64,000 nt of DNA, from contig NC_031498.1 of the NCBI RefSeq assembly GCF_000237925.1, positions 29,036,963 through 29,100,962 on the forward strand. The letters are read 5' to 3'. The notes under the pieces were generated by a model. That model made no database searches. It saw nothing but the letters and a program-made list of their open reading frames with translations, and was not told the DNA's origin. Origin of the DNA: Schistosoma mansoni (Eukaryota > Platyhelminthes > Trematoda > Strigeidida > Schistosomatidae). A program made the position numbers and the translations under genes. Shown piece after piece: positions 1-11,661 of the stretch (position 1 is its first letter; every line of letters starts with the position of its first letter).

Positions 1-739
1 CCGATCCAATTGGAGTCAAAACATTGGGCCATCAACAGTATTCTTGTTTGTATGAAATTGAGTGAAGTAATTATGTTGGCTTGAGGATAACATTAGTTTC
101 AAAGGTCATTAATACCCTTGCAACAATTTTTAAGATATTTTTCATTTATGTTTACTTGATCTATTTTTCTTAACAGTCATCTGAAAAATAAACCACAACA
201 GCTGAAACAAGCATTACATGCATCGGAATCAGTCATGATGACAAAGATGCATTCGTTCTCCGCCTTCTCAAAAATCCTGAGTTTTAAAGATAGCTTACAC
301 TTAATTCCACAAGTTCATTCTTTCGTCAATCACGTTGTTCATGCCTAGTGCTTTCTATCGTCACTGGTATTGTTACTACTTCTACTAACCCATGATTTCT
401 CTTGATTACTTCATTATACTGTGTTGATGTAACGTGACGGCTTGAAAAGAATCACCTATATATACCAGGCTTTACATTTCTTACAAATAACTGATTGGTT
501 GTTTCCGTATTCAAATAAATACCAATCACTTTCAAGCGTAGTACCATGTTATAAATAAACTACGGAATTTACCAAATAATACGAGAACTTTTTTACCAAC
601 CAAATAAGAATTCGGATTTATGGGTTATTTAAATCTTATAATTGATGCCCAGAACTTCAATTGTTCGATCTCTTTTGGTATTTGTGCATCTTATCCATAC
701 TGCCTTGGTATAGTCACCAATCGCCATTCATTTGTGACT
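1..739. other. Left-edge non-coding stretch
   Basis: AT-rich sequence without a convincing reading frame, exon or recognised repeat. It is intergenic or intronic with respect to the plus-strand gene that starts at 3936. Confidence 0.5.
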
Positions 740-1035
740 TAATGAGAATATCGAGGAAATCTATATAAAGTATACATAGGCCAAAAGAGACTGGCTAACT
801 GCAGTCTTAAATATCAATAGAAGATCCAGACAACCAGTACATATAGATCAAAATTCACCCTGTTGTACAAGCCAGTGACCATCTGTACTCAGTAGCCATG
901 AGGATAACGCAATAGTATTTGAAGCAAACGGGACTGAGTTTATGTTCCGGAATGAACAAAAACTCTGTGATCTAGGCACATCCATCCAAAAAGTCCTGAA
1001 TAGGACAAAACGTGAATCTTAAATTTCACTACTAG
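740..1035 (+). repeat. Degraded Sm-alpha copy
   Basis: Diverged but full-order Sm-alpha-like sequence: a segment resembling the 'aatatcgaggcaat' block, the 'gactg..caactgcagtc..taaa' block, a tRNA-like A-box region (actcagtagcc...ggataacgc) and a decayed hammerhead region (aagtcctgaataggacaaaac). The catalytic CUGANGA is lost, so I expect no cleavage. Confidence 0.6.
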
Positions 1036-1299
1036 AAACCATTTATCTATGCTTTAAAATGCAAGTAAATAAGAGTTTGGAAACGTTTTGGTATTGAGAG
1101 TGTAATCGATACGTGGTTGTGTTCTGTTTTTAAGTCCATAAGTTTGCTAATAAAAACATTGTTTTACTAAATATCATGGTTCTATCCACCATGTACTGTT
1201 GTGAACTACAAAACTATTTGGTGTTCCTCAATAAACCAAAGTGTCTTACATTAATCAGTCTCAAACCAAACAACTAGATGAGCTCTTTTTAAAGTGTAG

Positions 1300-1600
1300 T
1301 GTGGTCTACTTATATCCATATAAGTAGTCTATGACGATGGTCAGACATAGAATGTATTACAGTAGAAGATCGATAACGAAAGAACTGAGAGGAACGCAAT
1401 TGGTATGGAAATGCATGAACAAGAAGAATCAATGATGATGGACTAATATTTGCAGAGGAAACGGTCGAGATTGAGAAAATTAATTAATAGTCTGCAAATT
1501 AACAATATACTACATGAATCTCATTTTTTACTGGGATATTCTGTAATTTCCTGCCCAATATACATTCGATTGTCCCCTACGTGTTCTTGCGCACTACGAT
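1300..1600 (+). repeat. Family C repeat, copy 1
   Basis: About 300 bp that recurs at 10140-10440, 35954-36066 and, on the other strand, 46995-47335. Shared landmarks are a 'cttatatcc.cataagta' palindrome, 'gacatagaatgtatta', 'gcaattggtatg.aaatgcatgaacaa' and the end 'cattcgattgtcccc'. I do not recognise the family. Confidence 0.6.
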
Positions 1601-1621
1601 TTTTTTAAAACATTTTGCTTA

Positions 1622-2595
1622 TTTACTTACGCCTGTAAGTCCTCATGGAGGAGCACAGGCCAAACACCAACATTCTCCATCCAACTCTGTCCTGGATAAT
1701 CCCCCCACTTATTTCCAGTTTCTATTCATTATTCCGATGACTGATTCCAATTCTCGATGCAGAATGTTATTTGGCCTTATACTTTTCCACAGCCTTTCGG
1801 AATTCCAAGTTAGCGGTTGCTTCGTGATGGAGTTTGATGATTTCCACAATGTATGTCCTATCCACATCCAATGCCTATTTCTAATTTCCTCCTCAGATGG
1901 AACCTGGTTTGTTCTCTCTGATAGTAGACTGTTTCTAATCGTATCCGGTCAACGGATATTCAGTATCTTGTGTAGACAACTGTTTATAAATACTTGTACC
2001 ATTTTGATGATGGCTGAAGTAGTTCTCCACGTTTCAACTCCATACAGTAGAACTGACTGTCTTGACGTTCGTATTGAAGATTCTCACTTTGATATAGGTT
2101 TGCAAACGGTTGTTTCGAGTCGCATATGTTCTTCAATTGTAGGAATGCTGTCCTTACTTTGCCAATCCTCACATTTACTTCCCCCTCATTCATTGATGAT
2201 ACAGTCCACCTACGTGAAGGTTTCTACATCTTCGACAGTTTCTCCATCATGTATGATTGGGTTGGTGTTCACTATGTTGTGATTGAGGATGTTACTTCTT
2301 CCTTTGTGTACGTTGAAGCCTCCTGATTCAGAGGCTACTACTTTGTTTGTCTTGACCTGCATTTGTTTGTGTGTATGCGATAGAAAAGTTAGGTCATCTG
2401 TGAAGTACAAATCATTTAGTTGCATGCAAGCTATCCATTATATTCCATGTTTCCCATCAGACGTTGAGGTCTTCATAATCCAGTCTACCACCAGAAGAGA
2501 GAGGAAAGAGAAGAGTAAGTAGTCTTGTCCGACTCCTGTCCTTACTTGAGTTACATCTGGCAGCTGTTCTCCAAGCACGACTTCGTAGTATACTT
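1622..2595 (-). mobile_element. RTE-type LINE fragment (RT to C-terminus)
   Basis: Read on the minus strand, the piece gives a reverse-transcriptase motif like QVRTGV near its right end, then the schistosome RTE-like C-terminal run (e.g. NVRIGKVRTAFLQLKNI and ENLQYERQDS), and finishes with an equivalent of '[13 protein letters not shown]' near 1640. It is 5'-truncated and interrupted by stops and frame changes, so it is a dead copy. Related fragments with the same end occur at 14750, 26255, 35395, 37405, 41757 and 50590. Confidence 0.75.
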
Positions 2596-3935
2596 AACTT
2601 ATCTAAACAATATAACATATTTTGATAGGATACAGTTTAAATATCAATTAGATATTGAAATTGTCTTTTAACACATTTATTATGACTTAGGTAAATGTCA
2701 TATTTTGACAGATTTATTCATTGACGCTTATTTAGCAACAAATCAGAACTCAACAATTTGACTATTTATAGTTTTGAAGATGATGGTCTCTAAAAAATAA
2801 ATATTTTTATTTTCAGTCAATAACAATGTCCTTTTAACTGACATTATAAAAGGTTGTGCAGTACATTAGTATAATAAGTATCTATTAAATATATTATATC
2901 TTTCTTATTTCAAAGTATGCTCCCAAGTTGACCCTCTAAGATATTCACAATAAGAGTATAAAGTACATGTATCAGGCCTATCTATTTGAAGACAGTTTCA
3001 TAATTTAGGCCCCGATATAACCACAGTAAGAATATATTAAACATATCTAGCAATTATCAATCTGTGAAGTCCGTTAACTATAAAATTATATATCAGAAGA
3101 CAAATACATGGTCAAAACTTCCGTTTTCAAAATTTAATGACTGTGAAACATTGATTGTTGCAGTGAAATACATGAATAGATTACAAACTACTCGATCAAG
3201 GTTATCTACAGACAAAACAATTAATCGAAATAGTGCTACTTTTAAAAATGAAACTCTAAGTAACCAAGTCAGATTATTCAATGAAACTACACGAGTTATA
3301 TTCACATTGGTTATTTAAATCTTTGGATTGATATTTAGAGCTAAGACTCATAAGTCCGTTTCGGCATATGTGCATCTTTTGCAGATTGCCCTCAAATTAC
3401 CTTAAAGTCACAAGCAGTTACTTTAATATTAGATGATGTCTAGCAGTGGAATTCAGGATTTGCATTCCATTCTATTTAGGACTCGTTAGTTGAGTGTACC
3501 TCCATCCATTTGACTATAACATTAATAACTACTTCTAAATAGACGCAATACCACTGAAATATCTGACCAATTTTATTGTTTATCTAGCTTATCTAATCAG
3601 TTGGGATAATAATATTGCATAGGACATTTAATGAATAGATATGACCTTTGATTTCTTGATTAAAACACATCTCTTTTGATATTCTTCTCTATAAGCGGTT
3701 AAATCTGGTTAGAATAAAGTTTAGTTTAAATTACAGTGTAAGAAATATCAAAAAATCTATAAAACAAGGTATAATACTTTCAATCTTCATTAAAAGTTAA
3801 ATTCTGATTGGTTATTTGATTTAGACCAATCAAAATTTTAGAAAAAAAAACAAATTATCCTATTTCAATTTTTAACTTTATATTATTCACTTCATAAAAC
3901 CATGCTTAGTTAACATTAAAGATTCATTCTAAAAT
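2596..3935. other. Non-coding stretch upstream of the plus-strand gene
   Basis: Mostly unique AT-rich DNA, about 1.3 kb. A short minus-oriented Sm-alpha remnant lies at 3440-3530 (agcagtggaattcagga ... ggactcgt). The promoter and 5' UTR of the gene at 3936 must lie here, but I see no element I can name. Confidence 0.5.
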
Positions 3936-5693
3936 ATGCTTGCTTCTTCTGTAATCATTGAAAATATTCCATTAATACCAGTGACACCAAAAATTGTTAT
4001 AGAAATACCAAAAAATTCCCCTGATGAATTAAATTATAATAGTAAATCTAATATAAATTCTAGTTTAATGAATGATTTATTTATACAACCAAATAATCAT
4101 GATTGGATATCTGGTACATCAAGTCCAGGATCATGTTTACAAAATTTATTAACACCATATTATTGGCCAACAAATCAACGTCACCTATTATCAACATATG
4201 AAAATTCTTCAAGTCATGAAAATCTTAAAGATGATGATATCAATAGAACACCTTCACCAATATTATTTACATCATCCTCATCAACCTCGCCAATATCTTC
4301 ATTACATAATACAAATCAATATAGAAATTCATATTGTTGTATTATAAATCCAAGTAAAACAAAATATTATCCATCATTGGATAAGGATCAAACTATTGAT
4401 TTTCAACATTCTAGTTCTACTTCATTAATATCAAATTATAATTTAAATAAATCTTTATACTTAGATACAGATCATTATACCTATCAACAAAAACAATATC
4501 TTCAATCTGATAGATTACCTTATATACATGGATCATTTAAAACTAAATCAATTACAAATCCATCGAATCGTTCTATAAGTCCATATTCTTTCTATAATTA
4601 TTCACAATGTATACCCTATTTATCAATGGATAATCATCATAGTGATATAGATTTTATAAATTATCATAATGGAAATCATTATTCCGATAGTGTATATCTA
4701 TCTAAAATGATGTTATCTAAAATACAAAAACAAACTATACGTCGTACATCATCACCATTATCATATCATAGTTTAATGATATCATCACAGATATTATGTA
4801 ATTCATCAATTACTACAACTACCTCATCTAATAATAATAATAATAAGTCAGGTTACCTTAGTAACTATCCATGTAACCGACCTACCATTCGACAGTTATC
4901 CACAGTACAACGTTCTAATTCTTTACCGGAATTATCAACCATTATAAAATATAATGAATATAAAATTAATTCAACTATAAAATATTATACAAAAAAAATG
5001 AAAAAAAATGAAAAAACTAATGATCTATGGTATAAACATAAATCTATAGGGAGGTCATGTAATTTTCAATTAACTCCATTACAATCTAATTATATGTTAC
5101 CATGTCAACAAAAATTATATTTATCACCTTCTATGAATCATCGTCGACATACAGAAGGTTGTAGTCATAAACCAAATACATCATTATTATTATTACAATC
5201 AAGTCGTCGTTCAAATTCTGTATGTTCACAAAATCATTGTGATTTTAATATGAATAATCATAATATTACTCATGAGAATATTATTAGTAGTATGCGCAAT
5301 GTGAATTTTATCCATAATAATGGTAATGATTTATATGTTTCTAATCAATCATTCCTTCGAGCTTCTAATAGTCAACTAATGAATAATTGTAATCATCATA
5401 TACAACCATCTATATCACTTTTAGTAAATTCAAGTTTAGGTAATGACCATAATAATGATCCTATTGTAAATCCCACTGATCTAGACTTAAATAAAACGGA
5501 CATTGTACAGAATAGAACAGAATTACATGTGAAGAAAGGTGATTCATTTACACATTGTCTATGTTCATTAATTGTGCTATTAGTATGTATGCAATTATTT
5601 CTTGGTACTATATCTACTGCACTTGGATTATTTTTAACATGGAAAGTACCTGAATTAAATCCTATGGAATGTGCTTATTTATCTGGTATACCT
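3936..5693 (+). CDS. Exon 1 of a long-N-terminus, multi-pass membrane protein (CD20-like/ENTREP-type candidate)
   Basis: An open frame from the first ATG runs 586 codons to a clean donor (CCT|GTAAGT) in phase 0. If unspliced it would stop 7 codons later. Residues 1 to about 530 are Ser/Asn/His/Tyr-rich with poly-Asn and repeated SPS/TSP-type motifs, probably disordered and cytosolic. Residues ~545-575 form a transmembrane segment (CLCSLIVLLVCMQLFLG), followed by a short loop with a Cys and the start of a second hydrophobic stretch. The pattern Q..LG...AL...P.L...C.Y.SG.P, continued into exon 2 as L..SG..G, resembles the CD20-like families ENTREP/FAM189 and sarcospan; no domain search was possible. 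Codon use is strongly AT-biased, as in the ITPR exons. The exon is real with good confidence; the family is a guess. No function is claimed. Confidence 0.8.
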
Positions 5694-5723
5694 GTAAGTC
5701 CTTTATTTTTTTAGTTTCTTTTT

Positions 5724-6244
5724 TGTATGCCCTGGTACGGCTGAGAGTGGAGAGAGTCCGCTCTCCCTCTCCAAATGCTCTCACATGGCCACGCGTATAT
5801 AGCCACAAACAGAGAATTCCTACTCACTGTCTTCTCGTGGCATTACTGTTGTTTACGAAATTAAGAGGATGAAAAGCGAATGTCTGGCGCTTTAACGGGG
5901 TAAGTGGATGTGGAGTGTCCATCTAGGGGAGTTGGAAAACCCTTATTCCAAACCAATGGTGCACATGGACTCCAGTATCCTGAGAGAACAAATGGCGCAT
6001 GAATCAATCATTGGTCACCGGCTACCATGGGACTGCATCTCCTCACGATGCTCTACTGCCTTGTGAATCAGATCCTTAGGTTAAAGGCTCCGGATGTTGT
6101 CGCCTAAGCATACCACCTGCTTCAGTTTGGGCACCTGAGCAGTATCACAGCCCTCACACAAACCAAATGAGATTTGTATGGCGCATATGTATCTGGTGTT
6201 TCCTTGTACCAATATTTATATGTTTAAATAAATAATAAATAAAT
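5724..6244 (+). repeat. Family A repeat, copy 1
   Basis: About 500-bp interspersed repeat starting near 'gccctggtacggc.gagagtgg' and ending 'aatatttatatgtttaaataaataataaataaatt'. The same unit is at 21163, 28856, 33039 (plus) and 60831 (minus). The A-rich AATAAA-type tail suggests RNA-mediated insertion (SINE-like or LINE-derived non-autonomous). This copy begins only ~30 bp after exon 1 of the membrane-protein gene. Confidence 0.7.
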
Positions 6245-6339
6245 TACTTACCATATGAGTGTATATAGTTTGTAAAAAACAAAAAAATAATCAGAATGGA
6301 GATTTGTAGAGATTGTAGTAATTTTAACAGTTGAATTCA

Positions 6340-6530
6340 TTAGTTGACCTAAGCTGTAGGTTAATCGTTTGAGCGTGAAACTGAAGGTCTTGGATTCGAG
6401 CCCTCCCTATGGAATCGTAGAAGTGCATTGCTGAAGAGTCTCATGCTAGGACGAAACAGCCGTCCAGTGCTTACAGGTTTTCAATGGTAGTCTAACTTTG
6501 ATCAACACATGAAGTTAACTGTTAAAAACA
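6340..6530 (+). repeat. Family B hammerhead SINE, monomer
   Basis: tRNA-like head with a B-box-like 'GGATTCGAGCCC', then the hammerhead region GCATTG-CTGAAGAG...GGACGAAAC...CCGTC-CAGTGC and the common tail (caggttttcaatggt.gtcta). The core residues CUGANGA and GAAA are present; stem I has one mismatch. Confidence 0.7.
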
Positions 6531-6776
6531 ATAATTTTATGATTCTGCAAGCAAAATTTAAAATTCTGTTCACTTTAAATTGATAGCTACATCAACTAGG
6601 CCGTTGTTTTGAGCCCCTACTGATATGTACTATATTCTTTTATCATTATTCTTTCTAACAGAATATATTTATATGAAGATCAATTACCGCATAACTATCA
6701 TTTAATATCCCTTTTCTTTATCAAATTTGACATTGTTTTGTACAATAATACTACATTGAGAATAAAGAATACTATC

Positions 6777-7200
6777 AGAAGGGGTTTTTGTGGATATTAT
6801 AGTAATCTTGATAGTTGAGATCATGAGTCAATTGAAGCTAGACCACAATGGAAAATCTGGAAGCAGTGGACGGCCGTTTTGTCCTATCGTGAGACTCCTC
6901 AGTAGTGCGCATCCACGATTCCGCCTCGTGAAATTCGAACCCAGGATCTATCAGTCTCGATTTCGTGTGTCGGTTGAAGTTAAACATTAACACCGTTGGA
7001 TGCCGGTCGGCTCAGTGATCTAGAGGTTAGGCGCTCGCGCGCGAGACTGATAGGTCCTGGGTTCGAATCCCGCGAGGCGGGATCGTGGATGCGCACTGCT
7101 GAGGAGTCCCATACTAGAACGAAGCGGCCATCCAGTACCTCCAGGTTTTCCATGGTAGTCTAACTTCAATCGATTCGTGATCTCAACTATCAAAATAAAG
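6777..7200. repeat. Family B fold-back (two head-to-head units)
   Basis: The minus-strand unit (6777-6965) and plus-strand unit (6985-7200) face each other with tRNA-like heads inward and hammerhead tails outward. The minus arm has 'gacggccgtttt' and 'gggttcgaa' complements. The plus arm has the B box GGTTCGAATCC and 'ctgaggagtcccatactagaacgaagcgg'. The GAAA/stem II positions are altered in both arms, so both ribozymes look dead. The same layout occurs at 36546-36985 and 52935-53366. Confidence 0.75.
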
Positions 7201-7699
7201 AACATATTATATAAAAATAAACATCTTGAAATAATCGCTACAATAAAACCAATTAGAGAAATATATTGACAAAGTTTACTTAATGTGATCTAATTTTTCT
7301 CTTTTCTCTTTTCTTTGTTCTTTTTTTTCTTTTTTTTTGAAACATTATCAATATAAACAAAAGACGTAGATGACATTTTACAAGAGTTTGGTATATAATT
7401 AGTTAACTTGTACTGAAATTAGTTGAATGTACATTTGAAAATAAAAAAAACTGTCATTGTTGACAGTTTTCTTCTTTTTTTTTAACCACTAATCAACTGT
7501 ATCTATATGTATGTACACATTTTAGTGTGTGAAAAAAATGTATTTCGATTGATACATTGAGTGCAAATATGTATTTCGATAAGTTGATACCTTGGATATA
7601 CTCCATTAGATGAAAACAGGGGGGGGTTTCAAAATGATTGTTTGTGTTTGATAATTAATCAACGTTATTTCTTCATAACGTGGCAATATTTTCTATTAT

Positions 7700-7885
7700 A
7701 AGTAAAGATGGATAGTGAATAGTAGTGGGATCCAGGATGCGCATTTCATCCTATTTGCAACTCATCAGCTGGATGTACCTGCATCTTAGAGTTAATGTTC
7801 ACTCCAAGCCTCGAACCCAGTACCATTCACGTGAAACGTCATCGCGTTAACTACTTAGCTACTGAATCCAGATAACTACTAGTTT
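7700..7885 (-). repeat. Sm-alpha copy with hammerhead core
   Basis: Partial Sm-alpha on the minus strand. Read in that sense it has the tRNA-like A/B boxes and CCAG-CTGATGAG...GAAA-TGC-GCA-TC-CTGG. All invariant core residues are present; stem II is weak. Type I hammerhead layout as in known Sm-alpha. Confidence 0.75.
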
Positions 7886-8139
7886 TATGTAATAAGGTGG
7901 ACAATACAAAAATGAATATTTGCTATTGTTGTAAAAATTGTCTTTAAAAAAATACTTTATTTGTACATATCTTTGAATCGATTTGATGAAATGTCTGGTA
8001 TTTATGTACATATGCGTATTGGTCATATTTCCTACCTAATAATTCAATGTTTGTAGTAGTTGGATTTAGTTGATAGGGTATCCTGAACTCAGGTTTCCTT
8101 ATATTGAATACTCGTTACTAAGGCATACCTGTGTTCTTT

Positions 8140-8290
8140 AGGTAACTGACATTGTCTGGTGGATTTGAGCCCTCATACCCCAGCTTCATAGACTGAAACT
8201 CTGCCAGTGAGTTAGTTGAACCCAAACCAACCTCCTGCAAGATTGATTGATCGCTGAATAGTGACTAATGAGCTAGACAAGCCAAAAACT
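8140..8290. repeat. Family D repeat fragment, copy 1
   Basis: Shares 'ccagcttcatagactga', 'cctcctg.aagattga' and 'gattgatc.ctga.tagtgaataat'-like stretches with 27225-27350. The family is not recognised and the boundaries are uncertain. Confidence 0.4.
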
Positions 8291-8654
8291 GACACTACAC
8301 TATCATTAAGCAATTGAAAGTTCAATTTATAAAAGTTAATATTTAAAAACTGTTATTCTAAATTTCTCAGCAACGCATACTTAGATCTCTTTTGAAGAAG
8401 CAAACAAAATACTTCAATCAAACCAGTGTATTCATATGATTATACAAGCATTAGTTGAGATTTAGAATAATTACAAAGTTAATTTAAACAAAGAATATTT
8501 ACTGAGCTAAATACCATTAATTCTCACCTCAGATTCATATTTTTCGGTGTACATTTTTGTTGACATAGCTGCATTACGTAAGCGTGTTCATCTAACAGCT
8601 CCTCAGTAAACCTTGAACTCAATAATTTTCCATTATCTTATTATCATCATAGAT

Positions 8655-8850
8655 AGACATTAACACCATTGGATAGCCGACTCAGTGGTCTAAAGGTCAA
8701 GCATTCGCTCATGTGACCGAAGGTCCTGGGTTTCAATCCCCCGTACTGAATCGCGGATGCCTACTGCTGAGCACCCTCATACTAGGACGTCACGGTGGTC
8801 TAATGCTTTCACGTTTTCTAAGGTGGTCTAAAATCAGTCAATTCATATCT
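8655..8850 (+). repeat. Family B copy, degraded hammerhead
   Basis: Head 'attaacaccattggatagccgactcagtggtcta', B-box region 'ggtcctgggtttcaatccc' and tail 'gtctaatgctttcacgttttctaaggtggtcta'. The ribozyme core is mutated in both CUGANGA and GAAA. Confidence 0.65.
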
Positions 8851-9204
8851 TATTATCATTAAAACAGACTATGAAATCTATTGTGACTATCTCAAAACTC
8901 TTAAACTATATTCATCTTAAATGATAAATTAATCCGTTAATTCTTTCAGTTAACATGTGATAACTAATATTATATTCAGTTTAACAACATAATGATCAAA
9001 ATTTCCATTTGTTTAATTACTTCTGTTTGTTTAAATATGTAAAATGCACACTAATGCAACCAAATTCCAAATGGACTACATGCTATTACATGAAGGATAT
9101 TCATATATTGGATCAGTTAGCATTACATAAACTCAATCTACATATTTCTAAAAGGTGTTTCCCCTTTATGCTTTAACCTAATTTAAGTGTTAAAGTATTT
9201 GTTT

Positions 9205-9318
9205 ATGACATTGTACCAGGTTCGAATCCTGGAGTGAACATCAACTCTGGGATGCAGGTACATACAGCTGACTAGTCCTAAATAGGACGAAACGTGCATC
9301 CTGGATTCCACCGCTAGC
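9205..9318 (+). repeat. Sm-alpha fragment
   Basis: B box GGTTCGAATCC, 'gagtgaacatcaactctg', and the hammerhead region 'cagctgactagtcctaaataggacgaaacgtgcatcctgg'. One core position after CUGA is altered (CUAG instead of NGAG), so activity is doubtful. Confidence 0.75.
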
Positions 9319-9326
9319 TTTTTTAT

Positions 9327-9569
9327 TTCTTAATTATCTTTATTGTTAATGTGATGGAATAATTTCAAGATTGTCTGTTCAACTTCAGCAGTAAATTCGT
9401 AATATCTACATATTAGATGATAAGTTATAAAGAATGAATTTTCCCTACATTCATACAAAACATTCATTAGTTTCTTCGTATCGATAAGCAATGGTAAAAA
9501 ATTAAAACTTTTTAAAAAGATGTTTGGTTGTATACAATTTGTATGTGACTCCTCTGGAGTAAATGACAA
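9327..9569 (-). other. Weak terminal-exon-like reading frame
   Basis: A minus-strand frame of ~79 codons ends in TAA, followed at once by 'gaaataaaaaag', a possible poly(A) signal. The peptide (e.g. KKLMNVLYECRENSFFITYH) matches nothing I know and is not the ITPR C-tail. It may be chance in AT-rich DNA. Confidence 0.2.
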
Positions 9570-9667
9570 CGGCCCCTATAAGAATCATATTTAGAATATT
9601 TAGACACATTGTTGAGAGCATCATATTTAGACTACTGAATTGGTTTTCAATCGATCATATATCCGAT

Positions 9668-9835
9668 TTCAAACAACAGGTCCTGGGTTCGAATCTCGTG
9701 AGGCGACATGGTGGATGCTCATTGCTGAGGAGTCCCAAAATAGGACGAAACGGCCTTACAGTGCTTCCAGGTTTTCCATGGTGGTCTAGCTTCAATTGAC
9801 TTATGAATTCAACTATAAAATTACTAAAATGTCCA
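9668..9835 (+). repeat. Family B copy with near-intact hammerhead core
   Basis: 5'-truncated copy. CTGAGGAG, GTCC/GGAC stem II and GAAA are present; the expected cleavage triplet reads TTA instead of GTC and stem I has one mismatch. Confidence 0.7.
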
Positions 9836-10139
9836 CAAAATCATGTCTGATAATTATCACTGAGTTTTATCGTTAGAAAATTCGTACATCCAATCAGCTG
9901 AGAATTCCAATATTAGGATAAAACAACTAATTGATGCTTACCAACTCCTTCTAGTTATTCAATTAAAGTTAGTTCATGGAGTAAAATACAGCTTAAACAT
10001 AAAATATCTGTTTCATTGTTTCTCATTGTGTTTCTTTTTTTCTTAAATATTTCTTCAATATAATTTAAGTATATACAACCTACCTGTTCACTATTATATG
10101 CATATATACATATGAAGATATATAAATTGTAGTGATTGT

Positions 10140-10440
10140 TACCATGGTGTGGGTTACTTATATCCACATAAGTATAGATTGCAATAGAATGCATTTCAGT
10201 AGAAGATTCATAAGTAAAGAACGGGAACGAAACGCAATTGGTATGAAAATGCATGAACAATAAAATCTAAAACAATGGACTGATATTCGCAGAAGGAACG
10301 GTCAAATTTTAGACGATGGATTTTTATTTTGTAAATTAACTATTTACTATATGGTTCTCAGATGTTAGTGAGATATTCCGTAATTTTATGTACAAATACG
10401 TTCGGTTGTCCCCACTCATGTTCTTGTTTACTACATTACT
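10140..10440 (+). repeat. Family C repeat, copy 2
   Basis: Same order as the copy at 1300: 'acttatatccacataagta', 'atagaatgcattt', 'gcaattggtatgaaaatgcatgaacaa', and the end 'acgttcggttgtcccc'. Confidence 0.6.
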
Positions 10441-10963
10441 ACTTATGTCAGTGTTATTACTAATATTACTACCATTATTATTATTAGTAGTAGTAGTAGT
10501 AGTATTGTTTTTAATGTGATCATAATTACTGTTATCAGTTCTGTTCCTGTTATTACAACCATTGACAATACTATAACTAGTAAATAAGAAATGGTATAAA
10601 ATGGGGACACGATTAGTTATTAATTATGATAAGAAGTTTATTTCATAGATTGTTTTATGTTTACTTTCTTAATAATGAATAGAATATATAAGTTAAACTG
10701 TTAATTAGATTAGAATTACTAACAATACTACTATTAATAATGTTAGTTAGTATTATTGTTAATTTTAAAACATATGTTTCATTAGAAAGAAACAAGAAAA
10801 GAATAATAATTAAGTAAACTTTATATACATATATGTACATCTATTTAATTTGTTTGTTCTTTGTTTAGATATTACTCATTCTTTTTTAGTAATATATATA
10901 GTCCATTATTATTCTATCAGATTTATCAGTGAAATATCTAAATTAGTTAATAAATTTAATACT
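10441..10963. other. AT-rich stretch with trinucleotide-like run
   Basis: Simple-sequence patch of tat/tag triplets at about 10460-10505, then unique AT-rich sequence. No gene seen. Confidence 0.5.
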
Positions 10964-11250
10964 TGAAATCATGAGTCGATTGAAGCTAGATAACTATGTA
11001 AAACCTGGAAGCACTGAATGACCGTTTCGTTCTAGTGTCGGACTCCTAAGTAGTACGCATTCACGATCCCGTCTCGCGAGATTCGAACCCAGGATCTGTC
11101 AATCTCGCGCGCGAGAGCTTAACCTCTAGATCACTGAGCCGACCGGCATCCAACGGTGTTAATGTTTAACTTCAACAGATCCACGAAATTGAGCAACCGT
11201 TCACCTATTGCCTTCAGTGAGTTGATATCTTACAACAGACCTGGTTCAAC
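10964..11250 (-). repeat. Family B copy with long 5' arm
   Basis: On the minus strand: the long leader (equivalent of 'caactcactgaaggcaat'), tRNA-like head with B box, hammerhead region and tail. It shows the full leader that forms the central spacer in fold-back copies. Confidence 0.65.
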
Positions 11251-11324
11251 TCAACTGGTCACTGTTTCTCACTAGAACTCTAGGAAATATCTCTTGAAGT
11301 CAGTCACTAGTGAGCATATGATCA

Positions 11325-11450
11325 TTATCAGAAGGCGTTTTGTGGAGATTTTAGCAATTTCATGACTGAAATCATGAGTCAATTGAAGTTAGACCACCAT
11401 GGAAAACCTGGAAGCACTGGACGGCCGTTTCGTTTTATTTTATTGGACTC
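11325..11450 (-). repeat. Family B tail fragment
   Basis: Begins 'ttatcagaaggcgttttgtggag' and runs to 'gacggccgtttcgtttt', the tail and one hammerhead strand of a minus copy; the rest is missing. Confidence 0.65.
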
Positions 11451-11661
11451 ACTTTGAGGAAATCATCCAATTGTGTCACAAGACAAGCTCATATAAAACC
11501 CCTTCTGATAATTATAAATTTAAGTTGACTTTATAATCATCAATCAAATTAGATTAAAAACTAGAAAATACGATTATTGAACTTATTAGCACTGGATATC
11601 TAAAAACCTGTAACTGGGTTATGAATAAAGTTGCTTGCCTTCTGAGCAACGATTGGGTATC

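Noticed and set aside
5669-5872. Small plus-strand ORF after exon 1
   Set aside because: Read-through of the splice donor into a family A repeat.
7020-7120. tRNA gene (A and B boxes, GGTTCGAATCC)
   Set aside because: It is the head of a family B SINE: no cloverleaf acceptor stem closes, and the same head recurs many times with hammerhead tails.
9327-9569. Last exon of ITPR
   Set aside because: Peptide lacks the ITPR C-tail pattern (CFICG, H..EHN.W.Y); kept only as a weak orphan frame.
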